From Bryobacterales bacterium (GTDB lineage: Bacteria; Acidobacteriota; Terriglobia; Bryobacterales; UBA6623): a stretch of DNA of 52,999 nt. Of this stretch, positions 1 through 7,599 are shown one piece after another. Both the position numbers and the translations under genes were made by a program. The first letter of the stretch is position 1, and the number at the start of each line of letters is the position of its first letter. The stretch spans positions 1 to 52,999 of the forward strand of contig JAPPMB010000138.1 of assembly GCA_028819255.1 (NCBI GenBank), written 5' to 3'. The notes under the pieces were generated by a model that was not told the origin of the DNA, ran no database searches, and was given only the letters and a program-made list of their open reading frames with translations.

Positions 1-133
1 GACGACCGTGCTTGGTGATTATGACCTCGCCGCCACCTGCAGCCACTTCGTCCATCAGCTGCAGACACTTGGCCTTGAATTCCGATGCCTTCATGGTCAC
101 ACGGTTGTCGAGCTTGCCAGTGGCGCTTTCCAT
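1..133 (-). CDS. Phd/YefM-family antitoxin, N-terminal part (cut by window edge)
   Basis: Forty-four codons are visible before the gene leaves the window. After a 13-residue leader the protein reads MKASEFKAKCLQLMDEV and then EVIITKHGR. This is the N-terminal DNA-binding pattern of Phd/YefM antitoxins, in which 'ITKHGR' precedes the dimer core. Members repress their own operon and neutralise a toxin, often of the Doc, RelE or PIN type, encoded just downstream; that toxin would lie outside the window. I chose the ATG at 133 because GGAGGG lies 8 bases upstream. An internal ATG at 94 is possible and gives the commoner family start. The promoter and palindromic operator at 163-190 belong to this gene. 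The family call is fairly secure although the C-terminus is missing. Confidence 0.75.
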   Translation of the reverse strand, partial: MESATGKLDNRVTMKASEFKAKCLQLMDEVAAGGGEVIITKHGR

Positions 134-162
134 CGGTCGGACCCTCCACAGAGACGTATCGA

Positions 163-190
163 ATTATACCATGGTCATGACCATGGTCAA
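163..190 (-). promoter_or_regulatory. Sigma70-type promoter with a perfect 20-bp palindromic operator
   Basis: Read leftward, TTGACC (190-185) and TATAAT (168-163) are separated by 16 bases, close to consensus. A perfect palindrome (ACCATGGTCA/TGACCATGGT, 168-187) fills the spacer and touches both hexamers, so a bound dimer would block RNA polymerase. The start codon of the Phd/YefM-like gene is about 30 bases downstream. Autorepression is known for this antitoxin family; that this palindrome is the operator is inferred from its position. Confidence 0.75.
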
Positions 191-203
191 CGGCCCTGCC
201 TGA

Positions 204-545
204 CTAACAGTGGGAGGACCCGGAATCGTGCCGTTGAAGGCACGGATCAGAAAACTCGTGACCAAGCGGATCACCTCGGTTCATCGGAGAGTCGCCGAAA
301 GGACGCGCTTCTAGTCTCGCCCGCTGGTGTACCCACACATCCAAATCTACGTCTCGGGCCGCGACTGATTTCTGGAGCGCCGGAAGGGCCCGCAACCTCG
401 CATCCGCCCGCGATAGTTGCCGCTCGGATTCGTTACGGATCGCTCTTCGAAGCGCCTCGGATTTCGAGACGTTCCAGCGACGCGCCAACTCTTCCAGCGT
501 GCGGACCGTGCCAGCGTCAAGTGAGTATGTGCACTTGATCGTCAT
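204..545 (-). CDS. Ribbon-helix-helix (CopG-like) antitoxin, C-terminus abnormal
   Basis: The protein starts MTIKCTYSLD, followed by TLEELARRWNVSKSEALRRAI. This is a beta-strand plus two helices with the 'VSKSEA' turn of ribbon-helix-helix repressors. The middle (about residues 40-75) ends in DLDVWVHQ, as in VapB-like antitoxins that pair with PIN toxins. The last 30 or so residues look unlike the family and may be read-through after a small indel. No intact toxin follows. A short overlapping frame at about 200-290 reads VTSFLIRAF, which could be the decayed start of a PIN toxin. The ATG at 545 was chosen for GGAG about 9 bases upstream and because the fold begins there; an in-frame ATG lies three codons earlier. 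A transposase fragment begins just upstream, so the original promoter may be lost. Confidence 0.6.
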   Translation of the reverse strand: MTIKCTYSLDAGTVRTLEELARRWNVSKSEALRRAIRNESERQLSRADARLRALPALQKSVAARDVDLDVWVHQRARLEARPFGDSPMNRGDPLGHEFSDPCLQRHDSGSSHC

Positions 546-567
546 GACAGCCATACTCCCACTCATA

Positions 568-1257
568 GGGCCAGATATTGCAAGAAAAGAGCTCATCGGG
601 CGCTTCCGCAACGGGGGCGTCGCGTGGACCCGGCAGCCCGAGGACGTCTTCGACCATGACTTCCCCTCCTCGGCCACCGGCAAGGCCGTCCCTTACGGCA
701 TCTACGATCTGCAAGCCAACACCGGCTGGGTCGGCCTGGGCCTCTCTTCCGACACGCCGTGCTTCGCCGTCGACTGCCTCGCTGCCTGGTGGGCCGCCAC
801 AGCCAGCCGTCGCTACCCCGGGGCCACGCAACTGCTGCTGCTCGCCGACAGCGGCGGCAGCAACGGCTACCGCCCGCGCGCTTGGAAGTACTACTTGCAG
901 CACACTCTCTGCAATCCCTTCCAACTGACGGTCACCGTAGCTCACTACTCCTCAGGCTGTTCGAAATTCAACCCCATCGAACACCGCCTCTTCAGCGAGA
1001 TCTCCAAGAACTGGTCCGGTGTCCCGCTCGAGACCGTGGAACTGATCCTGAACTACGTCCGCACCACGAAGACCAAGACCGGCCTGCGCGTCCGCGCCGA
1101 ACTCATGCCGAACGAATATCGGACCGGATTCAAGGTCGGCAAGCAGCAGATGGACGCCCTCACCTTGACCCGCGACGCAACCCTGCCGCAACTGAACTAC
1201 ACAATCTCGCCCAACTCGATATGAAAAACACCAAGTTATTCTTGCGCAGACCCTTAG
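568..1257 (+). mobile_element. ISAzo13-type transposase, C-terminal fragment, with putative IS right end
   Basis: From about 568 the frame reads ARKELIGRF, GKAVPYGIYDL, LLLLADSGGSNGYRPRAWKYY, CSKFNPIEHRLFSEISKNW, YVRTTKTKTGL and NYTISPNSI, with a stop at 1222-1224. These are the DDE catalytic-domain and C-terminal motifs of ISAzo13-family transposases. The N-terminal part, including the helix-turn-helix region, is missing, so the copy is dead. Bases 1225-1257 (AAAACACCAAGTTATTC onward) are probably the right end of the element, because recognisable AAA-ATPase-like coding sequence begins at about 1251. The element therefore seems to have inserted into that gene and later lost its own left part together with the gene's 5' end. 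Confidence 0.8.
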
Positions 1258-2161
1258 CCCTCGCTACTCGTCGATTTGCGGATACACGGAGCACGATCTC
1301 GAAACGGTCTTCGCGCCCGAGCTCCGGGGGCTCGACCGGCGACGAATCCGCGACTGGTACAACGGCTACAGCTGGGGCGGGGAGGAGAAGGTCTACAACC
1401 CCTTTGACGTGCTGCTCCTTCTGGCCGACCGCGAGTTCCCGGCGTGGTGGTTCGAGACAGGCCCGCCGACATTTCTCATCGACACTCTCGTCAGTCGCGG
1501 TGTACCGGCCGCGTCACTGGACGGGATGTTGGCCAGCGAGAGCCGGCTCGGCACCTTCGACGTGGGTGCCATCGACATCGAGGCTCTGCTCTTCCAGACC
1601 GGCTACCTCACGCTGGGAGGCCGGGAGCGCCGGCGGGGGAAATGGCTCTACCGGCTGGTCTATCCGAACCGCGAGGTGCGCCAGAGCCTGAACGAGAGCC
1701 TCACGGACGCGCTGACCGGGAATCCGTCGCGGCGGGAGGCCGACTGCGACCGGTTGGACCGCTGCCTGGAGACGGCCGACTTCGACGGGCTGGAGCGGCT
1801 GTTGCGCTCCGTCCCGGCGGGCATCCCGTACCAGAGGCACGGCGGGAACAGGATCGCGCGCTACGAGGGATACTACGCGACCGTACTCTACACGTACTTC
1901 CTGGGCCTGTCGGCGGCGGTGACGGTGGAGGACAGCAGCAGCCGCGGGCGGCTGGACATGGCCGTGCGGGCCGGCGGGCAGGTGTACTTGCTGGAGTTCA
2001 AGGTCCGCGAGCGGGGTCGGGCGGGCTCGGCGATGGCGCAGCTGAAGGGGCGGGGCTATGCGGAGAAGTACCGCCACCTCGGCGAGCCGGTGCATCTGAT
2101 TGGTTTGGAGTTCAGCACGAAGACGCGGAACGTGGTGGTCTTCGAAGTTGAACCGGCCTGA
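1251..2161 (+). pseudogene. AAA-ATPase-like/PD-(D/E)XK nuclease-family gene, copy 1, 5'-truncated
   Basis: The frame is open from the IS junction to the stop. It starts at YSSICGYTEHDLETVF, inside the ATPase domain, and runs through RIRDWYNGYSWGGEEKVYNPFD to a C-terminal nuclease-like domain. That domain has GRLDMAV followed by YLLEFKV, the D...ExK signature of PD-(D/E)XK enzymes (PDDEXK_9-type). The family (AAA-ATPase_like plus PDDEXK_9) is widespread and often multicopy; its role is not established. The P-loop and Walker B half is missing here, removed at the ISAzo13 junction. This copy is the least decayed of the three: no frameshift or stop interrupts the remaining part. An internal ATG at 1409 could in principle express the nuclease half alone. 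Confidence 0.8.
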
Positions 2162-2264
2162 GGCGGCAGGGCAGGCCCCGGAGTGGCATCGTTGGATCCG
2201 GCGCTCTTCGCCCGGCCTCTCGCTGACCTTGCGGCGACAGGGGTGCCGACCGGGACTGGCGCCT

Positions 2265-3350
2265 TCAGGCAATCGCGTCGCAGACCGCTTGGCCGACCTC
2301 TGCGGTCGAGGCCGGCGGGCCGGTCGGCTTCAGGTCGGCCGTGACCCGCCCGCTGTCGAGCACCTGGCTCACGGCGCTCTCGATCGCCGCGGCCTCCTCG
2401 GTCAGGCCGAAGCTGTAGTTGAGCATGGCGGCTGCAGAGCCTATGGCGGCGAGCGGGTTGGCTTTGCCCTGGCCGGCAATGTCCGGGGCCGACCCGTGGA
2501 CCGGCTCGAACAGTCCGCGCCACGCCCCGTTGGGAAGGCGGTTCCCGACCGACGCCGAGGGTAGCATTCCGATCGAGCCCGCGAGCACCGAGCCCTCGTC
2601 GCTGAGAATGTCGCCGAACAGATTCTCGGTCACGACAACATCGAATTCGGTCGGTCTCAGGAGCAGCTGCATGGCGCAGTTGTCGACCAGCATGTGCTCC
2701 AGTTCAACGTCCGGATAGCCCTCCGCCAGCTCGGCAACGACCCTGCGCCACAGTTGCGAGTTCTCGAGGACGTTCGCCTTGTCCACGGACGTGACCTTGC
2801 GCTTGCGCTTGCGCGCCAGATCAAAGGCCATGTGGCAGACCCGCTCGATCTCGGACCGCGCGTAGACCATGGAATTGACGGCGGTCTCGCTTCCTTCGGG
2901 TCCGTGGATGCCCCGCGGCTGGCCGAAGTAGAGCCCGCCGGTGAGCTCGCGAACAATCAGGATGTCCGTGCCGCGCACGATGTCGTTCTTGAGCGGCGAC
3001 GACTCGATCAGGCTCTCGAAACAGTAAACCGGCCGCAGGTTGGCGTAGACATCCAGGGCCTTGCGGAGGCCGAGCAGCCCCTTCTCCGGCCGCTTCGAAG
3101 GAGGCAGGTCGTCGAACTCGGGCAGGCCCACCGCTCCCAGCAGGGTGGCGTCGGACGCCATGGCGAGCTCGCGGGTCTGGTCCGGAAACGGCCCGCCGGT
3201 CTTCCTGATGGCGATTCCGCCCAAGAGCCCCTCGCGAAGCCGGAGCGCGTGGCCCCACCTTGCTGCGACGTGCTCGAGAACGCGGACGGCCTCCCGCGTG
3301 ACTTCCGGCCCGATCCCGTCACCGGGGAGGACTAGCACATTGAGTTCCAT
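2265..3350 (-). CDS. leuB: 3-isopropylmalate dehydrogenase
   Basis: This enzyme oxidatively decarboxylates 3-isopropylmalate to 2-oxoisocaproate with NAD+ in cytosolic leucine synthesis. The protein has 361 residues, normal for the family. It opens with the LPGDGIGPEV cofactor-site motif, then shows LRPVYCFE, VRELTGGLYFG (catalytic Tyr region), VDKANVLENS (catalytic Lys region), VTENLFGDILSDE with the metal-binding Asp, and EPVHGSAPDIAGQGKANP at the adenine pocket. The ATG at 3350 is preferred over the one at 3362 because GGGGCGA lies upstream of it. No other leucine gene is nearby: the gene stands alone, convergent with the decayed copy-1 gene and divergent from a DUF1501 gene 58 bases away. 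The assignment is secure. Confidence 0.95.
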   Translation of the reverse strand: MELNVLVLPGDGIGPEVTREAVRVLEHVAARWGHALRLREGLLGGIAIRKTGGPFPDQTRELAMASDATLLGAVGLPEFDDLPPSKRPEKGLLGLRKALDVYANLRPVYCFESLIESSPLKNDIVRGTDILIVRELTGGLYFGQPRGIHGPEGSETAVNSMVYARSEIERVCHMAFDLARKRKRKVTSVDKANVLENSQLWRRVVAELAEGYPDVELEHMLVDNCAMQLLLRPTEFDVVVTENLFGDILSDEGSVLAGSIGMLPSASVGNRLPNGAWRGLFEPVHGSAPDIAGQGKANPLAAIGSAAAMLNYSFGLTEEAAAIESAVSQVLDSGRVTADLKPTGPPASTAEVGQAVCDAIA

Positions 3351-3408
3351 GCGTCGCCCCATTGTATGGCTTGGGATTCTCCGCCTTCGGGCCTAAGATG
3401 AAGGTCGA

Positions 3409-4830
3409 ATGACCCGCAGGGAATGGCTGGCCCGCAGCGCCAACGGCTTCGGAGGTCTCGCACTGGCGGCCATGATGGCGGAGGACCGCGCTCGCTCCGA
3501 CACGAGCCGGTCGGCGAATCCCATGGCGGTCAGGCCGCCCCACTTCCCGCCCAGGGCCACCAGCGTCATCTTCCTCTTCATGGACGGCGGTCCGGGCCAA
3601 ATGGACACGTTCGATCCGAAGCCCAGGCTGCGCGCCGAGCACGGCCAGCCGATCCAGCTGCCGGAACTGCCCACCACCGTCTTCAACATCACCGACAAGG
3701 TCTTCGGCTCTCCCTTCGAGTTCAGCAGGCACGGCGAATCGGGCCTGTGGGTCAGCGAGCTGTTCCCGAACGTGGCGACCTGCGCCGACGACCTGTGCCT
3801 CGTTCACTCGATGGTCGCGGACCACTCCGAGCACACCGCCGGCAACTACTTCGTTCACACTGGCTCCGGGTTCCAGGGCCGTCCGTCGATGGGGGCCTGG
3901 GTGACGTACGGACTCGGCAGCGAGTGCGACGACCTGCCGGGCTTCGTCGTCCTCGACAGTGGCCTGATCCCCCCCGGCGGAATGGACTGTTTCGGGAGCG
4001 GATTCCTGCCCGCCTCGTATCAGGGCACGCTGTTCCGCCGCGGCAAGCACCCGATTGCCGACATCGTTCCACTGGAGGCCGACCCGAGCGTCCAGAAGGG
4101 CAAGCTGGACCTGATAAGAAGGCTCAATCGGGGGGTCGTGGACCGTCTCGGCACGGTCAGCGAGATCGAGGCGACGATCTCGAACTACGAACTGGCGTTT
4201 CGGATGCAAAGCGCGGTACCGGAACTTCTGGATCTTGCAGGAGAGTCCGAGGCGACCAAGGCAATGTACGGTCTGGACGAGGCCGACACGAGCGAGTTCG
4301 GCCGCCAGTGTCTGCTGGCCCGGCGCATGGTCGAGCGCGGGGTCCGGTTCATCGAGCTGCTGACGCCTGCCCGCAAGGGTCAGGACCGCTGGGACCAGCA
4401 CCGCAGGCTGGCGGAGGGGCACCGCATCAACGCCCGCGCGACGGACAAGCCGATCGCGGCCTTGCTGAAAGACCTGAAGGGGCGCGGACTGCTCGACTCG
4501 ACCCTCGTGGTCTGGGGGGGCGAGTTCGGTCGCACGCCCACGGCGCAGACGAACGGTGAAGGCTTCAACGAGGACACCGGCCGCGACCACAATCCGTTTG
4601 GCTACACCATGTGGCTGGCCGGCGGCGGCGTGAAGGGAGGCCTGCGGTACGGAGCGACCGACGAGTACGGCTACTTCGCTGTCGAGAACAAGGTCCACAT
4701 GCACGATCTGCATGCGACCATGCTGCACCTGCTGGGGCTCGACCACGAGAAGCTGACGTACCGCTACAGCGGGCGCGACATGCGCCTGACCGACGTGCAC
4801 GGCGAGATCGTGCACGGAATCCTGGCGTAG
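3409..4830 (+). CDS. DUF1501 protein with Tat-type signal
   Basis: DUF1501 proteins have an alkaline phosphatase/sulfatase-like fold and are exported; their substrates are unknown. The 473-residue protein begins MTRREWLARSANGFGGLAL, a twin-arginine-like export signal. It has the family metal-site segment FLFMDGGPGQMDTFDPKP (about residues 55-72), then VHSMVADHSEHT, WGGEFGRTP and HDLHATMLHLLGLDHEKLTYR, and it ends in RLTDVHGEIVHGILA. AAGG lies 6 bases before the ATG. In this group of bacteria the gene usually follows a PSD1/DUF1549-DUF1553 cytochrome gene, as at 48.0-52.5 kb in this window. Here that partner is absent and leuB lies upstream on the other strand, so this is an orphan copy. Confidence 0.9.
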   Translation: MTRREWLARSANGFGGLALAAMMAEDRARSDTSRSANPMAVRPPHFPPRATSVIFLFMDGGPGQMDTFDPKPRLRAEHGQPIQLPELPTTVFNITDKVFGSPFEFSRHGESGLWVSELFPNVATCADDLCLVHSMVADHSEHTAGNYFVHTGSGFQGRPSMGAWVTYGLGSECDDLPGFVVLDSGLIPPGGMDCFGSGFLPASYQGTLFRRGKHPIADIVPLEADPSVQKGKLDLIRRLNRGVVDRLGTVSEIEATISNYELAFRMQSAVPELLDLAGESEATKAMYGLDEADTSEFGRQCLLARRMVERGVRFIELLTPARKGQDRWDQHRRLAEGHRINARATDKPIAALLKDLKGRGLLDSTLVVWGGEFGRTPTAQTNGEGFNEDTGRDHNPFGYTMWLAGGGVKGGLRYGATDEYGYFAVENKVHMHDLHATMLHLLGLDHEKLTYRYSGRDMRLTDVHGEIVHGILA

Positions 4831-5130
4831 ATTCGGGCCCTTCCGGGTCCGGCGCCCGAAGCTCTCTGCCGGCACGGTCGGACACGGGATCCAGGCCGTC
4901 ACGACGTGGGATCGATCCCTGTTCGACTCGACGCGTCCCGGCGGGCGGCTCAGGAAGCCGGGAGTTCCGCATAGGAACCGTCACGTTCGGTTCGGCTGTT
5001 TCGAATCGGCCCGCTTGGCCCCGGCCGCTTCCCGGTGCGCCTCCGCCGCCCGCAGGGTGCGCTGCCCGATTCTGGGACGATTCAGCCTCTGGTCCCACCG
5101 GCAGGAGGCCGACCTCCGCCTGACCCGCCC
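4831..5130. other. Intergenic stretch, nothing recognised
   Basis: Between the DUF1501 stop and the start of the first direct repeat I see no gene-like reading frame, RNA gene or strong hairpin with a T tract. Confidence 0.5.
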
Positions 5131-6880
5131 GCCGTTTCTGGAACTGCGATGTCCGTGGACTGGTGAAGCGCGACCGGAAGGCAGCTGACGGGAGAGCGGT
5201 GTTCACCGCGGTCCCGCTGCCAGCCCGCCCCGGGGCGCAGGGCAAGCCGCCCCCGATTCGCCTTGTCTCTTTGAATCGTGGTCCCGCGGTCGCTGCCCAA
5301 GGATTCCTTCAATGACAGGCGACGGTTGCCCATAGGGATCCAGGCGTTCCGCAAGCTCCGCGAGGACAACTGCTGCTACGTCGACAAGACTGGCTTTGCC
5401 GTGCGGCTCGCCCGCGAGGGGATCCACTACTTTCTGGCGCGGCCGCGTCGCTTCGGGAAGAGCCTCTTCGTGGGCACGCTGAAGGAGCCCATCGAGGGCA
5501 GCCGGGAACTGTTCTGGCAGCCGACCGCCAGTGGGACTGGTCGGTACGCAATCCGGTCGTGAGGCTCTCGTTCGGGAGGGGCAAATACGCCGAGCCCGGT
5601 CAGCTGAGTTTCGACCTGATGGCGCAACTCGACAGCGTCGATCGCCGGACCGGTGTGCAGTCTCGCCCTGCCGCCGGACCACAGAGCCTGGCTCACCTTC
5701 TCGAGACTCTGCACGGCAACACCGGTCAACGGGTCGTCACGCTGGTCGACGAATACGACAAGCCGGTCCTGGACGCCTTGGGCGCGCCGGACATCGCGCG
5801 TGCCAACCGCGACCACCCGCGACGCCTGTACTCGGTGATCAAGGTCTGCGACGCCCATGTGAGGTTCTGCTTCCTCACCGGCGTCAGCAGGTTCTCAAAG
5901 GCAATTCTCTCTTCGGGACTGAACAGTCTCCAGGACATCAGTCTGAATCCCGGGTACTCGTCGATCTGCGGCTATACGGAGCGCGACCTCGACGCCGTCT
6001 TCGCTCCGGAACTCGCCGGACTCGACCGGCAGCGCATCCGAGACTGGTACGACGGCTGCAGCTGGGGCGGCGAGGAGAGGGTCTACAACCCATCTGACGT
6101 GCTCTTGCTGCTCGCTGACCGCGAGTTCAAGCCCTGGTGGTACGAGACAGGCTCGCTGACGTTTCTGATCGACCTGATCGCCGACAGCGGACTTGCTTGG
6201 CACCGCCTCGACGGCATGCCGGCTTCGGAAGGGCTGATCTCGACCCTCGACGTTGGGAACATTGCACCGGAGGCTCTGATGTTTCAGGCGGGGTAGCTGA
6301 CGGTGCTGAACCGGGAGGATCGCGGCGGGAGGGTTCGCTACCGCCTGGGCAATCTCAACTTGGAGGTGAGGGCGAGTCTGAACCGCACCCTTCTGGACGA
6401 CCTGCTCGGGGCCGGGTGGCAGCGGGAGGACCAGGAGTGGCGCCTGATCGAGGTCCTGACGGCGGGCGACCTCGAAGGTCTGGAGGAACTGCTGCGCGCG
6501 ATGCTGGCGGGTATTCCCCGCAGTGGCACGGGCGGAACCCGATGGCGGAGTACGAGGGCTTCTACGCCAGCGTGCTGTATGCGCACTTCGCGGCCACGGG
6601 CGCGGAGGTGCGGGCGGAGGAGAGCGGCAGCCTGGGCCGTGCGGATCTCTGCGTGCGGGCATTCGGACGGGCGAACGTGTTCGAGTTCAAGATGAAGGGG
6701 CGCGCCGGGCCGGAAACGGCGTTGGCGAATCTGCAGGCGCGGGGATACGCCGACCGGTATCGGGGCCTGGGGGAGCCGATCCACCTGGTCGGGGTGGAGT
6801 TCAGCGCCGAAACGCGGAACATCACCGGATTCGAGGCTGAGCTGGCCTGAGGGTCCCGACGCACCGGGCCCGGCCCGCGT
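5131..6880 (+). repeat. Direct repeat unit, left copy (about 1.75 kb)
   Basis: This unit matches 7600-9355 in the same orientation. Similarity begins about 150 bases before the coding start (GGAACTGCG ... GAAGGCA ... CGGGAG ... TTCA in both), continues through the whole AAA-ATPase-like gene, and ends about 30 bases after its stop (ACGCACCGGG ... GGCCCGC in both). The copies have diverged and each carries its own disabling mutations, so the duplication is not recent. A DUF1080 gene lies between them. Confidence 0.7.
5278..6850 (+). pseudogene. AAA-ATPase-like/PD-(D/E)XK nuclease-family gene, copy 2, broken
   Basis: The N-terminal half reads LPIGIQAFRKLRED, then YVDKTGFAV and FLARPRRFGKSLF, the family's P-loop-like segment. 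It continues to VVTLVDEYDKPVLDAL, the Walker B region, and the C-terminal nuclease part has GRADLCV followed by VFEFKMK. Three lesions are visible. A frameshift at about 5520 moves the frame from ELFW to RQWDWSVRNP. An in-frame TAG at 6294-6296 replaces the Tyr expected in QAGYLTV. A second frameshift at about 6518 lies in AGIP/QWHGRNPMAEYEG. No single product can be made. The first codon is uncertain; GTG at 5278 is in frame but has no convincing ribosome-binding site. Confidence 0.85.
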
Positions 6881-6882
6881 AA

Positions 6883-7527
6883 TCAGTTTCCGCCGAGGTC
6901 GCGGATGAATATGTCCTTGAACCGCATCCTGCCCTCGCCGCCGGAGTGCAGCTGCAGGGCGATGAGGCCCTCCTCGGCGCCGGGCGAGGGATAGGTGAAG
7001 TCGAGGACCTTGATTCCGTTCAGGTGGACGACGTAGGTGTTGCCCTCGACCTCGATCAGCATGTCGTTCCAGTCGTAGGGTCGGACGACCGACTCGTACT
7101 GGGGGGACGGCCAGGCGATCCAGCCCTTCCCGTCGCCGTAGATTCCTCCCGTGTGGCGTCCGAGCGTCCGGTCGATCTCGATCTGGCGTCCGGCCACGAT
7201 TCTCGGCGTGTCGCCGTCGAACGCCGTGTGGATGTACACGCCGCTGTTGCCGTTCGCCTCACACTTGAAGCGCAGCGAGAGATGGAAGTCACGGTAGGAG
7301 CGTTCGGTGGCGAGGTAGCCGTATTCCTTGGTGATCCCCTGGCCGTAGATGGCCCCGTCCACCACTTCCCATTGCTCGTTGCCGACCTTTCTCCAGCCTT
7401 CGAGGTCCTTGCCGTTGAAGAGAGAAACCCACTCCGGCGACAGCGCACGCGGCCGCGGTCTGCTCTGGGCCGAGAGCAGACCGGCCAGAGCGAGGCAGAT
7501 CGAGGTGATTGCGAGCGTACGGCGCAT
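6883..7527 (-). CDS. Secreted DUF1080 (3-keto-disaccharide hydrolase-like) protein
   Basis: DUF1080 proteins have a concanavalin-like beta-sandwich fold; characterised members hydrolyse 3-keto-glycosides, while most are untested. The N-terminus MRRTLAITSICLALAGLLSAQS is a typical Sec signal. The mature part shows the family hallmarks WVSLFNGKDLEGWRKVG, WEVVDGAIYG, FHLSLRFK, NSGVYIHT, IEIDR, PYDWNDMLIEVEGN and LIALQLHSGGEGRMRFKDIFIR. The length of 214 residues is normal for a single domain. I chose the ATG at 7527 because GGGA lies 6 bases upstream and the signal peptide starts there; an ATG at 7539 is possible. The gene is intact and lies between two direct repeats that carry decayed genes on the opposite strand. 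Confidence 0.88.
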   Translation of the reverse strand: MRRTLAITSICLALAGLLSAQSRPRPRALSPEWVSLFNGKDLEGWRKVGNEQWEVVDGAIYGQGITKEYGYLATERSYRDFHLSLRFKCEANGNSGVYIHTAFDGDTPRIVAGRQIEIDRTLGRHTGGIYGDGKGWIAWPSPQYESVVRPYDWNDMLIEVEGNTYVVHLNGIKVLDFTYPSPGAEEGLIALQLHSGGEGRMRFKDIFIRDLGGN

Positions 7528-7599
7528 GACGGGTCCCATCGTAGCCCACAGGTAGGACGGTCCGGCAGCGCGTGGTCGAGGCGAATCCCCGGCGGTCCC

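Noticed and set aside
200..290. Minus-strand peptide 'IRAFNGTIPGP', like a multicopper oxidase motif
   Set aside because: Too short, no neighbouring oxidase sequence; a decayed PIN-toxin start is a better though still weak idea.
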